Shown here: positions 42,737 through 51,858 of the stretch, one piece after another
How positions within the stretch are numbered: the stretch's first letter is position 1
Layout of the letters: the number at the start of each line of letters is the position of its first letter
Origin: Streptomyces calvus
GTDB lineage: Bacteria > Actinomycetota > Actinomycetes > Streptomycetales > Streptomycetaceae
Length of the DNA stretch: 64,000 bases
Direction of reading: 5' to 3'
Assembly (NCBI RefSeq): GCF_006782915.1
Contig: NZ_VCNP01000049.1
Coordinates: 124,001 to 188,000, forward strand
Notes under the pieces: generated by a model
What the model was told of the DNA's origin: nothing
Seen by the model: the letters and a program-made list of their open reading frames with translations, nothing else
Database searches by the model: none
Position numbers and translations under genes: made by a program

Positions 42737-43561
42737 GTGCGCCTGCAAGGAAAGACCGTCGTCGTGACGGGAGCCGCGCGCGGGGTCGGCCGTGCCTGCG
42801 CGCTGGCGTTCAGCCGGGAGGGAGCCGATCTCGCCCTGCTCGACGTGTGCGGTGACGTGGACGGCGTGCCCTACCCGCTCGGTACCGTCAGCCAGCTGGA
42901 CCACACCGCGCGGCTCTGCCGTGAGCAGGGCGCCGCCGTGCTCACGGCCACCGCCGACGTCCGCGACGGCGCCGCCCTGCGCGCGGCGGTCGACGCCACG
43001 CTCGACCGGTTCGGCGCCGTCGACGTCCTCGTCAACAACGCGGGCATCGTGGCGCCGTCGGGCCGGACCACGCACGAGATCACCGAGGACGAGTGGCAGG
43101 TGATGCTCGACATCAACCTGTCCGGCGCCTGGCGCATGATCTCGCTGGTCGGCCCGCACATGGTGGCCCGCCGCTCCGGCAGCATCGTCAACGTCGCCTC
43201 CACCGCCGGACTGGTGGGCTACCGGCACTTCGCCGGCTACACCGCCTCCAAGCACGGCCTGATCGGACTGACCCGGGCGACGGCCCTGGACTACGCCCCG
43301 CTCAAGGTCCGCGTCAACGCCCTGTGCCCGGGCTCCATCCGGGACGACAGCGCGGTCGAGGGCCGGATGCTCACCGAGATCGCCAGGTCGCTGGAGCTGC
43401 CGGTCGGCGAGCACGAGCAGACCTTCGTCCAGTCGCAGCCGATGAACGCGCTGATCGAACCGGAGGACGTGGCGGGTGCCGCGCTCTGGCTGGCCTCCGA
43501 CGAGTCCCGGCAGGTGACGGGCTCCGTGCTGACCGTCGACGGCGGCTTCACCATCCGCTGA
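42737..43561 (+). CDS. Short-chain dehydrogenase/reductase
   Basis: 274 aa from GTG at 42737, with AAGGAG 5 nt upstream; TTG at 42734 is in frame but too close to it. SDR signatures: TGAARGVGRA cofactor loop, NNAG, Ser in NVASTAG and YTASKHG for the catalytic Tyr/Lys. The ~20-residue insertion after the second strand (DVCGDVDGVPYPLGTVSQLD) is typical of a subgroup related to carveol- and mycofactocin-linked dehydrogenases. A role in tailoring, possibly oxidation of a side-chain alcohol or work on the acyl chain, is possible. The main ketoreductase for chain building is the separate protein at 60793. Confidence 0.9.
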   Translation: MRLQGKTVVVTGAARGVGRACALAFSREGADLALLDVCGDVDGVPYPLGTVSQLDHTARLCREQGAAVLTATADVRDGAALRAAVDATLDRFGAVDVLVNNAGIVAPSGRTTHEITEDEWQVMLDINLSGAWRMISLVGPHMVARRSGSIVNVASTAGLVGYRHFAGYTASKHGLIGLTRATALDYAPLKVRVNALCPGSIRDDSAVEGRMLTEIARSLELPVGEHEQTFVQSQPMNALIEPEDVAGAALWLASDESRQVTGSVLTVDGGFTIR

Positions 43562-43603
43562 GCCACCTGTTGAGCCATCACAACCATGTCTAGGGGACCA
43601 GTC

Positions 43604-46522
43604 GTGTCGATCACTCACCAGGACGCCGCCGCCGCGCGCACGCCCGAGCGGGCCGCCGCCCCGGCCGGCGCGGCCTGCCACGCACTGCGCGTACGCCTCA
43701 CCGCCGGCGCCGCGGCGGACGGACCGGACGCGGTCGCCGCCCGGCTCACCGCCCTGACCGCCGGCACCGGCCCGTCGGCGGGCTTCCCCGCGCGGCTGTG
43801 GACCGAGCGGGTGCCGTGCGGCGCCGACGCGCCCGCCGCCCGGCGGTGGCGGGACCGCGAACTCGGCCGCCCGCTGCCCGTCCACCGGGACGCCCCGGTC
43901 CGGGCGGTGCTGCTGCAGTACGCCGACGGCGCCACCGACCTGGTCGTGGTCGCCGACCGCGCCGCCCTGGACACGACGGCCCTGCACGCGTTCACCGCCC
44001 GCCTGCTCGGCGCCGAGCAGGACACCGCCCTCACGGCCCGCACCGCCGCCACGTCGCCGCCCGCCGAGCCCGGCCCGGGCGGCCCCGTGGAGCAGCCCGA
44101 CTGGGGGCTCGGCCGGCCGCACGGCCCGGACACCCCGGTGACCCGTGTGCTGCCGCTGCCCGCCGGGCACCCCGAGACGGACGCCGAGAGCTGGGCCACC
44201 GCCCTCGGTGTCGTCCTCGCCCGCTACGAGGGCGTCACCCGGCCCGCACTCGCGCTGCTCGCCCCCGGCACCGGCGCCCCGGGCCGCCCGGTCGTCCCGG
44301 CACCGGTCGCGGCGGACGGCGGGAGCACCCTCGGCACCGTCGACAAGGAGCTGCGCGCCGCCCTGGCCGCCGGCCCGGACGGGACCGCCACGACGGCCGC
44401 GGTGGGCCTGGTCCTCGCCGACCGCGACCTATCCGCCGGCCTGCCCGGCGCGGACCACGCCGAGTACCGGCCGTTCCAGCAGCCGCCGTTCCCGGTGACC
44501 GTCACCGTGACCCGGGACGCGACCGGCGGACGGGCCCTGCGCTGCGACCACTCCGCGCGCACCCTGTCCGACGCCGTCGCCGACCAGTTGCTGCGGCACG
44601 TGAGCCAGGTGCACCGCACGCTCGCCGAGGCCCCGGACACCCTCGTCGCCGACGCCCGCCCGTGGGACGAGGAGGAGGCCGCACGCCTGGCCGCGCACCG
44701 CCGGTCCGCGCCGCTGCCGCCGTTCACGCCGCGGCGCATCGACACCGCGGTCGCCGAGATCGCCGCCGCCCGGCCGGACGCCGTCGCCGTCCGCTGCGAG
44801 GACACCCGGCTGACGTACGGCGAACTCGACCGCCGCGCCGACCGGCTGGCGCACGCGCTGCGCGCGCTGGGCGTCGGGGACCGCGACCGGGTCGGCGTGT
44901 GCCTGGAACGCTCGGCCGAGATGATCGTCGTGCTGCTCGCGGTCCTCAAGGCGGGCGCCACCTACGTACCGATGGACCCCGCCTACCCGGAGGACCGGCT
45001 CGCCTACACGACCTCCGACGCCGGACTCACCACGGTCCTCACCGACCGCGCCGACTTCCCCGGCGGCACCGACACCCGGGTCCTGACCCCGGCCGCACTC
45101 GAGGACCTGGCACCCGAACGGTGCGACGGGCCGCCGCCGTCGGCGGCCGGCGCCGACGACCCGGCGTACGTCATCTACACCTCCGGCTCCACCGGCCGCC
45201 CCAAGGGCTGCGTCGTCCCGCACGTCAACGTCCTCAGCCTGATGGCCGCCACCACCGGCGACTTCGGGCTCGGCGCGGACGACACCTGGACGCTCTTCCA
45301 CTCCAGCGCGTTCGACTTCTCGGTGTGGGAGATCTGGGGCTGCCTGCTCACCGGCGGCCGGCTCGTGGTCGTCCCCTACTGGGTGTCGCGCTCGCCGGAG
45401 GACTTCCACCGGCTGCTGCGCGAGGAGCGGGTGACGGTGCTCAGCCAGACCCCGTCGGCCTTCGCCCACCTGGTGGAGGTGGAGCGGGACGGCGCCGACC
45501 CCGCGCCGGTCCGGCTGGTCGTCTTCGGCGGCGAGGGACTCGACCCGCGGATGCTGCTGCCCTGGTTCGACCGCCACCCGGAGACCGCGTGCCGGGTGGT
45601 CAACATGTACGGCATCACCGAGACCACGGTGCACGTGACCGCGCAGACCGTCACCCGCGCCGAGGCGCTCACCGCCTCCAAGTCGGTCGGGCACGCGCTG
45701 CCCGGCTGGTGGGTGCGGGTCGCCGACCCGGACGGCCGGCCGCTGCCCGCCGGTGTCGCCGGTGAGATCTACGTCGGCGGCGCCGGCGTCGCCGCCCACT
45801 ACCTGAACAAGCCCGAACTCACCGAGCAGCGCTTCCTCACCGACGTGCGCACCGGCGAGCGGCTGTACCGCAGCGGCGACAAGGGCCGGCTGCTGCCCGA
45901 CGGACGGCTGGAGCACCTGGGCCGGCTGGACAGCCAGGTCAAGCTGCGCGGCTTCCGCATCGAACTCGACGAGATCCGCTCGGTGCTGCTGGACGACCCG
46001 CAGGTCACGGCGGCGGCCGTGGTCCTCAACCGGACCGACCCGGACGACGCGGCGACCGCACAGCTCGACGCGTACGTGGTGATGGACGGCGACGACACCG
46101 CCTCCGTGCGGCAGCGCGCCACCCGCTTCCTGCCCGAGTACATGGTCCCGTCGACGGTCACCGCACTGGAGCGGATGCCGCTGACCACCAACGGCAAGCT
46201 GGACACCCGCCGGCTGCCCCGGCCCGCCGCGGCCCCCGCGCCCGCCGCGCCTGCCGCACCCGCCGCCACGCCCGCCGCCGCGCAGGCCGAGTCCGCCGCG
46301 GCGCAGGCCGACACGTTCGAGCAGGTGCTGCTGGAGGTCTGGCGGGAGGTGCTCGGCGTGCCGGTCGGCCCGGACGACAACTTCTTCGACCTGGGCGGCA
46401 ACTCACTGCTCGCCATGCGGGTGGGCGCCGCGCTGCGCCGACGCGGCGGGCACACGGTGGCCATGCGCGACCTGTACCTGCGTCCGACGATCCGGCAGCT
46501 CGCCGCGGACCGCGCCGGATGA
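43604..46522 (+). CDS. Free-standing A(Thr)-T protein with degenerate N-terminal region
   Basis: 972 aa from GTG at 43604, which has AGGGGA 6 nt upstream; an ATG at 43586 lacks a ribosome-binding site. Residues 1-~370 look like a worn C-domain relative (QPPFPVTVTVTRDATGG..., DHSARTLSDAVADQLLRHVSQVH) with no HHxxxDG. Then comes an A domain with P-loop YTSGSTGRPKG and code DFWSVGMVHK, a threonine code. An Ala/Pro linker (~895-925) follows, then a T domain with Ser in GGNSLLAMRV. It has the substrate missing from module 5 of the third NRPS, so it most likely activates Thr and hands it over in trans, perhaps through its own T domain. Confidence 0.93.
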   Translation: MSITHQDAAAARTPERAAAPAGAACHALRVRLTAGAAADGPDAVAARLTALTAGTGPSAGFPARLWTERVPCGADAPAARRWRDRELGRPLPVHRDAPVRAVLLQYADGATDLVVVADRAALDTTALHAFTARLLGAEQDTALTARTAATSPPAEPGPGGPVEQPDWGLGRPHGPDTPVTRVLPLPAGHPETDAESWATALGVVLARYEGVTRPALALLAPGTGAPGRPVVPAPVAADGGSTLGTVDKELRAALAAGPDGTATTAAVGLVLADRDLSAGLPGADHAEYRPFQQPPFPVTVTVTRDATGGRALRCDHSARTLSDAVADQLLRHVSQVHRTLAEAPDTLVADARPWDEEEAARLAAHRRSAPLPPFTPRRIDTAVAEIAAARPDAVAVRCEDTRLTYGELDRRADRLAHALRALGVGDRDRVGVCLERSAEMIVVLLAVLKAGATYVPMDPAYPEDRLAYTTSDAGLTTVLTDRADFPGGTDTRVLTPAALEDLAPERCDGPPPSAAGADDPAYVIYTSGSTGRPKGCVVPHVNVLSLMAATTGDFGLGADDTWTLFHSSAFDFSVWEIWGCLLTGGRLVVVPYWVSRSPEDFHRLLREERVTVLSQTPSAFAHLVEVERDGADPAPVRLVVFGGEGLDPRMLLPWFDRHPETACRVVNMYGITETTVHVTAQTVTRAEALTASKSVGHALPGWWVRVADPDGRPLPAGVAGEIYVGGAGVAAHYLNKPELTEQRFLTDVRTGERLYRSGDKGRLLPDGRLEHLGRLDSQVKLRGFRIELDEIRSVLLDDPQVTAAAVVLNRTDPDDAATAQLDAYVVMDGDDTASVRQRATRFLPEYMVPSTVTALERMPLTTNGKLDTRRLPRPAAAPAPAAPAAPAATPAAAQAESAAAQADTFEQVLLEVWREVLGVPVGPDDNFFDLGGNSLLAMRVGAALRRRGGHTVAMRDLYLRPTIRQLAADRAG

Positions 46523-46565
46523 GACGCGACGGCCCCGAACGCACTGGACGCAGGAGACGCACGTG

Positions 46566-48368
46566 ATGCACGTGAACACAACCCACACCACGGACGACAC
46601 CATGGCTGACCCAACCCTCGCCGAACTCTTCCAGGCACAGGTGGCGCGCACCCCGCACGCCGTCGCCGTGCACAGCGGCGGGCAGGAGCTGGACTACGCC
46701 GGGCTCAACCGCCGGGCCAACCTGCTCGCGCACCGGCTGCTGGGCCGCGGCATCGGCCCGGAGGACGTGGTCGGGGTCCGGCTGCCCCGCTCCGCCGACC
46801 TGCTGGTGGCGCTGCTGGGCGTGCTCAAGACCGGTGCCGCCTATGTGCCGGTCGACGCCGACTGCCCGGCCGGCCGGCTGGCGTACATCGTCGAGGACAC
46901 CGGCCTGGAGCTGATGCTCGTACCGGACGGCGAGGACGCCGACGGCACCGGTGAGGGTCCGCGGACGCTCTCGGTCCCCGCCGAGGTCGCCGCCGCCGAG
47001 GCGGCCGGCGGTCCCGCGCACGACCCCACCGACGCCGACCGCCCGGCCCCGCTGACCGCGCGGAACCTGGCGTACGTCATCTACACCTCCGGCTCCACCG
47101 GCCGGCCCAAGGGCGTGACGGTGCAGCACGACACCCTGCTGCGCTACCTGGACTTCGCCTGCGACGCCTACCCGGGCCTGGCGCGGAGCGCGCTGCTGCA
47201 CTCCCCGGTCGCGTTCGACCTGACCGTCACCGCGCTGTACGGGCCGCTGCTGCGCGGCGGCCACGTGCGCGTCGGCTCGCTGGACCGGGAGCCCGAGCCC
47301 GGTACGCCGGCCGGGCGGCCCGCCTTCGTCAAGGCCACCCCCTCGCACCTGCCGCTGCTGACCGTGCTGCCCAGCAGCCTGTCGCCGACCGGTGAACTGG
47401 TCGTCGGCGGCGAGATGCTGATCGGCGACGTGGTCGAGCGGTGGCGCAAGACCCACCCCGGCGCGACCGTCGTCAACGAGTACGGGCCGACCGAGGCGAC
47501 CGTCGGCTGCTGCGTCTTCGCCATCGGCCCCGACGACCCCGTCGAGCTCGGCGCCACGCCCATCGGCCGTCCGACCCCGGGCACCGAACTGCACGTGCTG
47601 GACGAGCGGTTGAACCCCGTTCCGGCCGGCACCGAGGGCGAGCTGTACATCGCGGGCGGCCAGGTCGCGCGCGGCTACCTGGGCCGGCCCGGGCTGACCG
47701 CGGAGCGGTTCGTGGCCGCGCCCGGCGGCGGACGCATGTACCGCACCGGCGACATCGCCCGGATGCGGCCCGACGGTCTCCTGGAGTACCTGGGCCGCAC
47801 CGACGACCAGGTCAAGATCCGCGGCTACCGCATCGAACTCGGCGAGGTCACCTCGGTGCTGGCGGCCCAGGCCGGGGTGCGGCAGGCGGCCGTGATCGCC
47901 CGCGAGGACCGCTCCGGCGACCGCTACCTGGCCGGCTACGTGGTCCCCGAGGACGGCGCCGCCCCGGACCCGGCCGCGCTGCGCGAGGCCGTCGCCCGCC
48001 ACCTGCCGCCCTACATGGTCCCGTCCGCCGTCGTCGTGGTCGGCGAACTGCCCCTGACCTCCAACGGCAAGCTGGACAAGGACGCCCTGCCCGAACCGCC
48101 GGCCGACGACGCGCCGACGGGCGCCGCCCCGGTGACCGAGGCGGAGACCCGGCTGTGCGCCCTGTTCGCCGAGGTCCTCGGCCTGCCCGTGGTCCACCTC
48201 GACGACGACTTCTTCGACCGGGGCGGGGACAGCCTGCGCGCCGCCAAGCTGGCCAACAAGGCCCGCAAGTCCGGCTGGACCTTCGGCCTGCGCGACGTGC
48301 TGGAGCTGCGCACCCCGCGCGCCCTGGCCCACGCCCCCGGCGCCCCGACCGAGGGAGCGGCGTCGTGA
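46566..48368 (+). CDS. Free-standing A(Asn)-T didomain
   Basis: 600 aa from ATG at 46566; the GTG at 46563 is 3 nt upstream and nearer the GGAG sequence, so either may be used. Complete A domain with P-loop YTSGSTGRPKG, GYRIELGE and catalytic Lys in NGKLDK. The specificity residues read DLTKVGEVGK, an asparagine code. T-domain Ser in RGGDSLRAAKL. No C domain. It provides exactly the residue needed by module 6, whose own A domain is degenerate. Overlaps the following reductase by 4 nt (GTGA). Confidence 0.95.
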   Translation: MHVNTTHTTDDTMADPTLAELFQAQVARTPHAVAVHSGGQELDYAGLNRRANLLAHRLLGRGIGPEDVVGVRLPRSADLLVALLGVLKTGAAYVPVDADCPAGRLAYIVEDTGLELMLVPDGEDADGTGEGPRTLSVPAEVAAAEAAGGPAHDPTDADRPAPLTARNLAYVIYTSGSTGRPKGVTVQHDTLLRYLDFACDAYPGLARSALLHSPVAFDLTVTALYGPLLRGGHVRVGSLDREPEPGTPAGRPAFVKATPSHLPLLTVLPSSLSPTGELVVGGEMLIGDVVERWRKTHPGATVVNEYGPTEATVGCCVFAIGPDDPVELGATPIGRPTPGTELHVLDERLNPVPAGTEGELYIAGGQVARGYLGRPGLTAERFVAAPGGGRMYRTGDIARMRPDGLLEYLGRTDDQVKIRGYRIELGEVTSVLAAQAGVRQAAVIAREDRSGDRYLAGYVVPEDGAAPDPAALREAVARHLPPYMVPSAVVVVGELPLTSNGKLDKDALPEPPADDAPTGAAPVTEAETRLCALFAEVLGLPVVHLDDDFFDRGGDSLRAAKLANKARKSGWTFGLRDVLELRTPRALAHAPGAPTEGAAS

Positions 48369-49567
48369 CCGCCGGACACGTGGTGATCGTCGGCGCCTCG
48401 GTCGGCGGCAGCCGCCTCGCGGCGGGCCTGCGGGAGACCGGCCACACCGGCCGGATCACCCTGGTCGACCCCGACCCGGACGCCCCGTACGACCGGCCGC
48501 CGCTGTCCAAGCAGATCCTCGCCGGGGACTGGGACGAGCAGCGCGCCTCGCTCGGCGACCCCGCGCAGTGGAACGCCGAACGCCGGGTCGCCGCCGCGGC
48601 CGCCCTGGACACCGGCCACCGCCTGCTGCACCTCGACGACGGCACCCGCCTCGGCTACGACCGGCTGGTCCTGGCCTGCGGCGCCGCGCCGCGCACCCTG
48701 CCCGGCATGCCGCGCGACGGTGTGCACGTGCTGCGCACCCTCGCCGACTGCCGGCGGCTGCGCGCCGACCTCGACCGGATCGGCACCGGCCGGCTGGTGA
48801 TCGTGGGCGGCGGCTTCGTCGGCGCCGAGGTGGCCTCCACCGCCCGCGCCCGCGGCACGGACGTGACCGTGGTGGAGGCGCTGCCCGCACCGCTGTCCGG
48901 GCTGCTCGGCGAGGAGGCGGCCGCCGAACTGGCCCTCCTGCACGCCGACAACGGCGTCCGCCTGCTCACCGGCACCGGCGTCACCGGCCTCGTCGGCGAG
49001 CCGTCCGTCACCGGCGTCGCCCTCACCGACGGCAGCGTGCTGCCCGCCGACGCCGTCGTCGTCGGCATCGGCGTGCGCCCCGGCACCGGCTGGCTGGCCG
49101 GCTCCGGCATCGCGCTGCACGACGACGGCGGCGTCCTGTGCGACGCGTACGGCGCCGCCGACGCCGAGCGCACCGTCTTCGCCGTGGGCGACGTCGCCCG
49201 CTGGCACGACCCGCTGCTCGGACGGCACGTCCGCGTCGAGCACTGGACCAACGCCGTGGAGCAGGCCGACGCCGTCGCCCGCACCCTCACCGGGCCCGAA
49301 CCGGTGCCGTGCCGCGCCGAGTTCTTCGTCTGGTCCGACCAGTACGGCGGCAAGATCACCGTGCTCGGCCGGCCCGGCCCCGGCGACGAGGCCACCGTGG
49401 TGCGGGCCGACGCCGGGCGCCGCCGGTTCGCCGTCGCCTACCGGCGCGAGGACCGGCTGGCCGCCGTACTGACCGTCAACTGGCCCAAGGCGCTGCTCGC
49501 CGCCCGGCGGGCGCTGTCGGCACAGGGCGCCGCGGACGACGTCGTCGCCGCCTGGAAAGCCCTGTAG
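48365..49567 (+). CDS. FAD-dependent NAD(P)H:ferredoxin reductase
   Basis: 400 aa from GTG at 48365, overlapping the previous stop. Rossmann motifs at the N terminus (HVVIVGASVGGSRLA) for FAD and at ~140 (LVIVGGGFVGAEVA) for NAD(P)H, plus the FAD motif VFAVGDVARW. YDRPPLSKQ is typical of the rubredoxin/putidaredoxin reductase family. It is the likely electron source for the ferredoxin encoded at 15905 and so for the P450 at 16108, giving a complete three-part P450 system inside the cluster. A terminator follows. Confidence 0.93.
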   Translation: MTAGHVVIVGASVGGSRLAAGLRETGHTGRITLVDPDPDAPYDRPPLSKQILAGDWDEQRASLGDPAQWNAERRVAAAAALDTGHRLLHLDDGTRLGYDRLVLACGAAPRTLPGMPRDGVHVLRTLADCRRLRADLDRIGTGRLVIVGGGFVGAEVASTARARGTDVTVVEALPAPLSGLLGEEAAAELALLHADNGVRLLTGTGVTGLVGEPSVTGVALTDGSVLPADAVVVGIGVRPGTGWLAGSGIALHDDGGVLCDAYGAADAERTVFAVGDVARWHDPLLGRHVRVEHWTNAVEQADAVARTLTGPEPVPCRAEFFVWSDQYGGKITVLGRPGPGDEATVVRADAGRRRFAVAYRREDRLAAVLTVNWPKALLAARRALSAQGAADDVVAAWKAL

Positions 49568-49583
49568 CGCCTGCCGTTCGACC

Positions 49584-49610
49584 GTGCCGGAGCCGAGTAG
49601 CGTCCGGCAC
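49584..49610 (+). terminator. Hairpin after the ferredoxin reductase gene
   Basis: GTGCCGGA (49584-49591) pairs perfectly with TCCGGCAC (49603-49610), 16 bp after the stop. It marks the end of the NRPS-side operon. Confidence 0.7.
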
Positions 49611-49987
49611 GCGCGTCCGCGGCGTCGTCGCCGGTCGCCGGACTCCGCCCGGCCGCCCTTCTCCGCCGTGCGGCCGCACACCGGACACCGCCCGGCTCCG
49701 CCGCGAGGCGCCGTTCCCGCGAGCCGGCCCGATCCGAGTGACGCCCCCCGGTCGCAGCTTGCTGAAACGGCCCTTTCGGCGGGCCGTAATTCCTGGATGA
49801 TTTGAGTGTGCGGCGCGCCGATAAGCGCGCCGGTGCAGCGGATTGCATATCGCTGCAAAATCACCGGCCGACCGTCTGGCGGCACGGAATTGGTTGCTAG
49901 CGTGGCGGAAGTTCGCCGGGGGGAAACAATTCTCCTTGCCCCGGCCATATCCTCCGCTGCCCGAATTTCTTCGGAAAGGGATGTCCG
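49611..49987 (+). promoter_or_regulatory. Intergenic control region before the acyl-chain genes
   Basis: No gene here. Two more hairpins occur: ACGGCCC (49767-49773) with GGGCCGT (49781-49787), and CGGCGCGC (49811-49818) with GCGCGCCG (49825-49832). GCTAGCGT near 49896 is a Streptomyces-like -10 element, in a section that is AT-rich for this genome (49790-49930). This is the likely promoter for the plus-strand run of genes from 49988. Confidence 0.5.
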
Positions 49988-50812
49988 GTGCTCCGACAAG
50001 GCGATGTCGAGCCGCTCGTGCTCCGGCAGCGGGCCACGTCCGGCGAAGCCGGCCGGCGCGCGCTGCTGCTGCACGGCCTCGGCAGCAGCGAGAGCAGCTG
50101 GGACGCCTTCGTGGAACACCGGCCGCCCGGCCTGGAGTTGTGGAGCGCCGGCCTGCCCTGGCGGGCGGGCGGCACCTTCGCGGTGGCCGAGCGGGACGAC
50201 ACCGCCTGGATCACCGAGGCGATACGCCGGATACCCGGCGGCGCCGACGTGGTCATCGCCCACTCCTACGCGTCGGTGCTGCTGCTCACCCTGCTCACCG
50301 ACCTGGCGGCGGCCGGCCGCGATGCGCGCGAGGAGCTCGGCGTCCGGGGCGTCGTCCTGGTCGCACCGTTCTACCGGCAGCGACCGGAGGACTTCACCTG
50401 GGCCGAACTGCCCCGGTTCCTTGACCTGTTGCGGCTCGGAGCGGAGGACGGCATCACGGCCAGGTCGCGCAAGCCGCTCGCCGCGGACCTGCGGGCCGAG
50501 ATGGCCGAGCGCTCCTGCGAACAACTCGGACCGCACTGGGTCGTGCGACACCTGCACGTCTACCTGCGCACCCCGTTCCTGCCCGTCGACCTGGTGGGCC
50601 TGCCCGTTCACGTCGTCATCGGCGACCAGGACCCGATCGCGCCGCCGGCCGAGGGCGCACGCCTCGCGGCCCGGCTCGGCAACGCCTCGATCCACCGCAT
50701 CGAGGGCTGCGCGCACACACCGATGGCCGAGCGCCCTGACCTCTTCTCGCTCGCTGTCCAGCAATTCCTCACCACGCTGCCGGCGGGGCACCCCCCGGCG
50801 GCGGTCAACTGA
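49988..50812 (+). CDS. Alpha/beta hydrolase
   Basis: 274 aa from GTG. Oxyanion HG motif in LLLHGLGSSESSWDAF, nucleophile elbow VIAHSYASVL (A-H-S-Y-A in place of GxSxG), acid in IGDQDPIAP and His in GCAHTPM, so the triad is complete. It is the first gene of the acyl-chain operon, 16 bp before the double hot-dog gene. It could hydrolyse or transfer acyl groups, or process the finished peptide. The sequence does not define a substrate. Confidence 0.85.
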   Translation: MLRQGDVEPLVLRQRATSGEAGRRALLLHGLGSSESSWDAFVEHRPPGLELWSAGLPWRAGGTFAVAERDDTAWITEAIRRIPGGADVVIAHSYASVLLLTLLTDLAAAGRDAREELGVRGVVLVAPFYRQRPEDFTWAELPRFLDLLRLGAEDGITARSRKPLAADLRAEMAERSCEQLGPHWVVRHLHVYLRTPFLPVDLVGLPVHVVIGDQDPIAPPAEGARLAARLGNASIHRIEGCAHTPMAERPDLFSLAVQQFLTTLPAGHPPAAVN

Positions 50813-50828
50813 GTACGGGAGTACATCG

Positions 50829-51830
50829 ATGGCCACCCTGACCGATGTCGACATCAAGAAGCTGCTGACCGAGCCGAGTTCGGTGACGATGCGCCCCTCC
50901 TACGAGGGCGGCAACATCAACACCGCGATCGGTTTCAAGTGCGACAACTACCTGCTCGAAGCGGCGGTGCTCGACCACTTCCGGGCCGTCGGCCTCGGCG
51001 CCACCGAGCTGTACCTGGTGCACGGCGTCAACTTCGACGTGGTCGGCGTCGACACGCGGCTGCACACCGTGCTCACCCTGGACGACGACGTGACCGTCGA
51101 GGTCACCCCCAAGACCAAGGACACCGACCGCGAGATGGTGTTCGCGGTGGCCGCGATCGTCGAGCGCGACGGCGCCCCCAAGAAGGCCGTCACCTCCAAG
51201 TTCCGCGTGCTGCTGCGCCGTGACACCAACATCGCCGACCCGGCGCCGCTCCCCGCGGAGCTGGAGCGCTTCGTCGTCGACCGGCTCGCCACCGCCGAGC
51301 CCGCCGAGCTGGCCTCCACCCCGGTGGACGACCTGCACGGCGCCTTCCACCGCGGTGAGGACGCCTCCACCGACCCGGTGCTCGCCGAGATCATCGGCGA
51401 CGACAACGCCATCGGCTGGAAGTGGCGCATCCCGTACTACTACTGCCACTTCACCGAGCGCATGCAGATGTCGGGCTACCTGCGCCAGATGGAGGAGGCC
51501 AAGCACCTCTTCGTCGCCTCCCGCGGCATCAGCATCAAGCGGCTCCTCGACGAGCGCGGCTGGATCCCCGTGGTGACGCAGAACAAGCTGCACTTCACCG
51601 ACGAGGCGATCATGGAGGAGGACCTGTACACGGTCTACACCGTGGAGTCCGTCTTCAAGGACATGCTCTACACCTCCCGCATGGACTTCTACGTGGTGCG
51701 GGACGGCAAGCTCGTCAAGACCGCCACCGGCGAGATCACCCACGGCTACTGCCACAAGGTGTCGCCGGACGCCGAGTGGCAGATGGCCGTCTTCGACGAC
51801 GAGGTCCTGCGCGCGCTGCGCGGCGAGTGA
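50829..51830 (+). CDS. Double hot-dog acyl-thioesterase-like protein
   Basis: 333 aa. The C-terminal half (FTERMQMSGYLRQMEEAKHLFVASRGISIKRLLDERGWIPVVTQNKLHFTDEAIMEEDLYTVYTVE) follows the YbgC/4HBT pattern, in which a loop and the long helix form the active site. The N-terminal ~160 residues (CDNYLLEAAVLDHFRAVGLGATELYLVHG) look like a diverged first hot-dog domain, as in FatA/B-like acyl-ACP thioesterases. In the pathway it may release, transfer or bind the unsaturated acyl chain. It is followed 28 bp later by the isomerase gene. Confidence 0.75.
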   Translation: MATLTDVDIKKLLTEPSSVTMRPSYEGGNINTAIGFKCDNYLLEAAVLDHFRAVGLGATELYLVHGVNFDVVGVDTRLHTVLTLDDDVTVEVTPKTKDTDREMVFAVAAIVERDGAPKKAVTSKFRVLLRRDTNIADPAPLPAELERFVVDRLATAEPAELASTPVDDLHGAFHRGEDASTDPVLAEIIGDDNAIGWKWRIPYYYCHFTERMQMSGYLRQMEEAKHLFVASRGISIKRLLDERGWIPVVTQNKLHFTDEAIMEEDLYTVYTVESVFKDMLYTSRMDFYVVRDGKLVKTATGEITHGYCHKVSPDAEWQMAVFDDEVLRALRGE

Positions 51831-51858
51831 CCACCCACCCCACAGCCCGGAGGACCCC

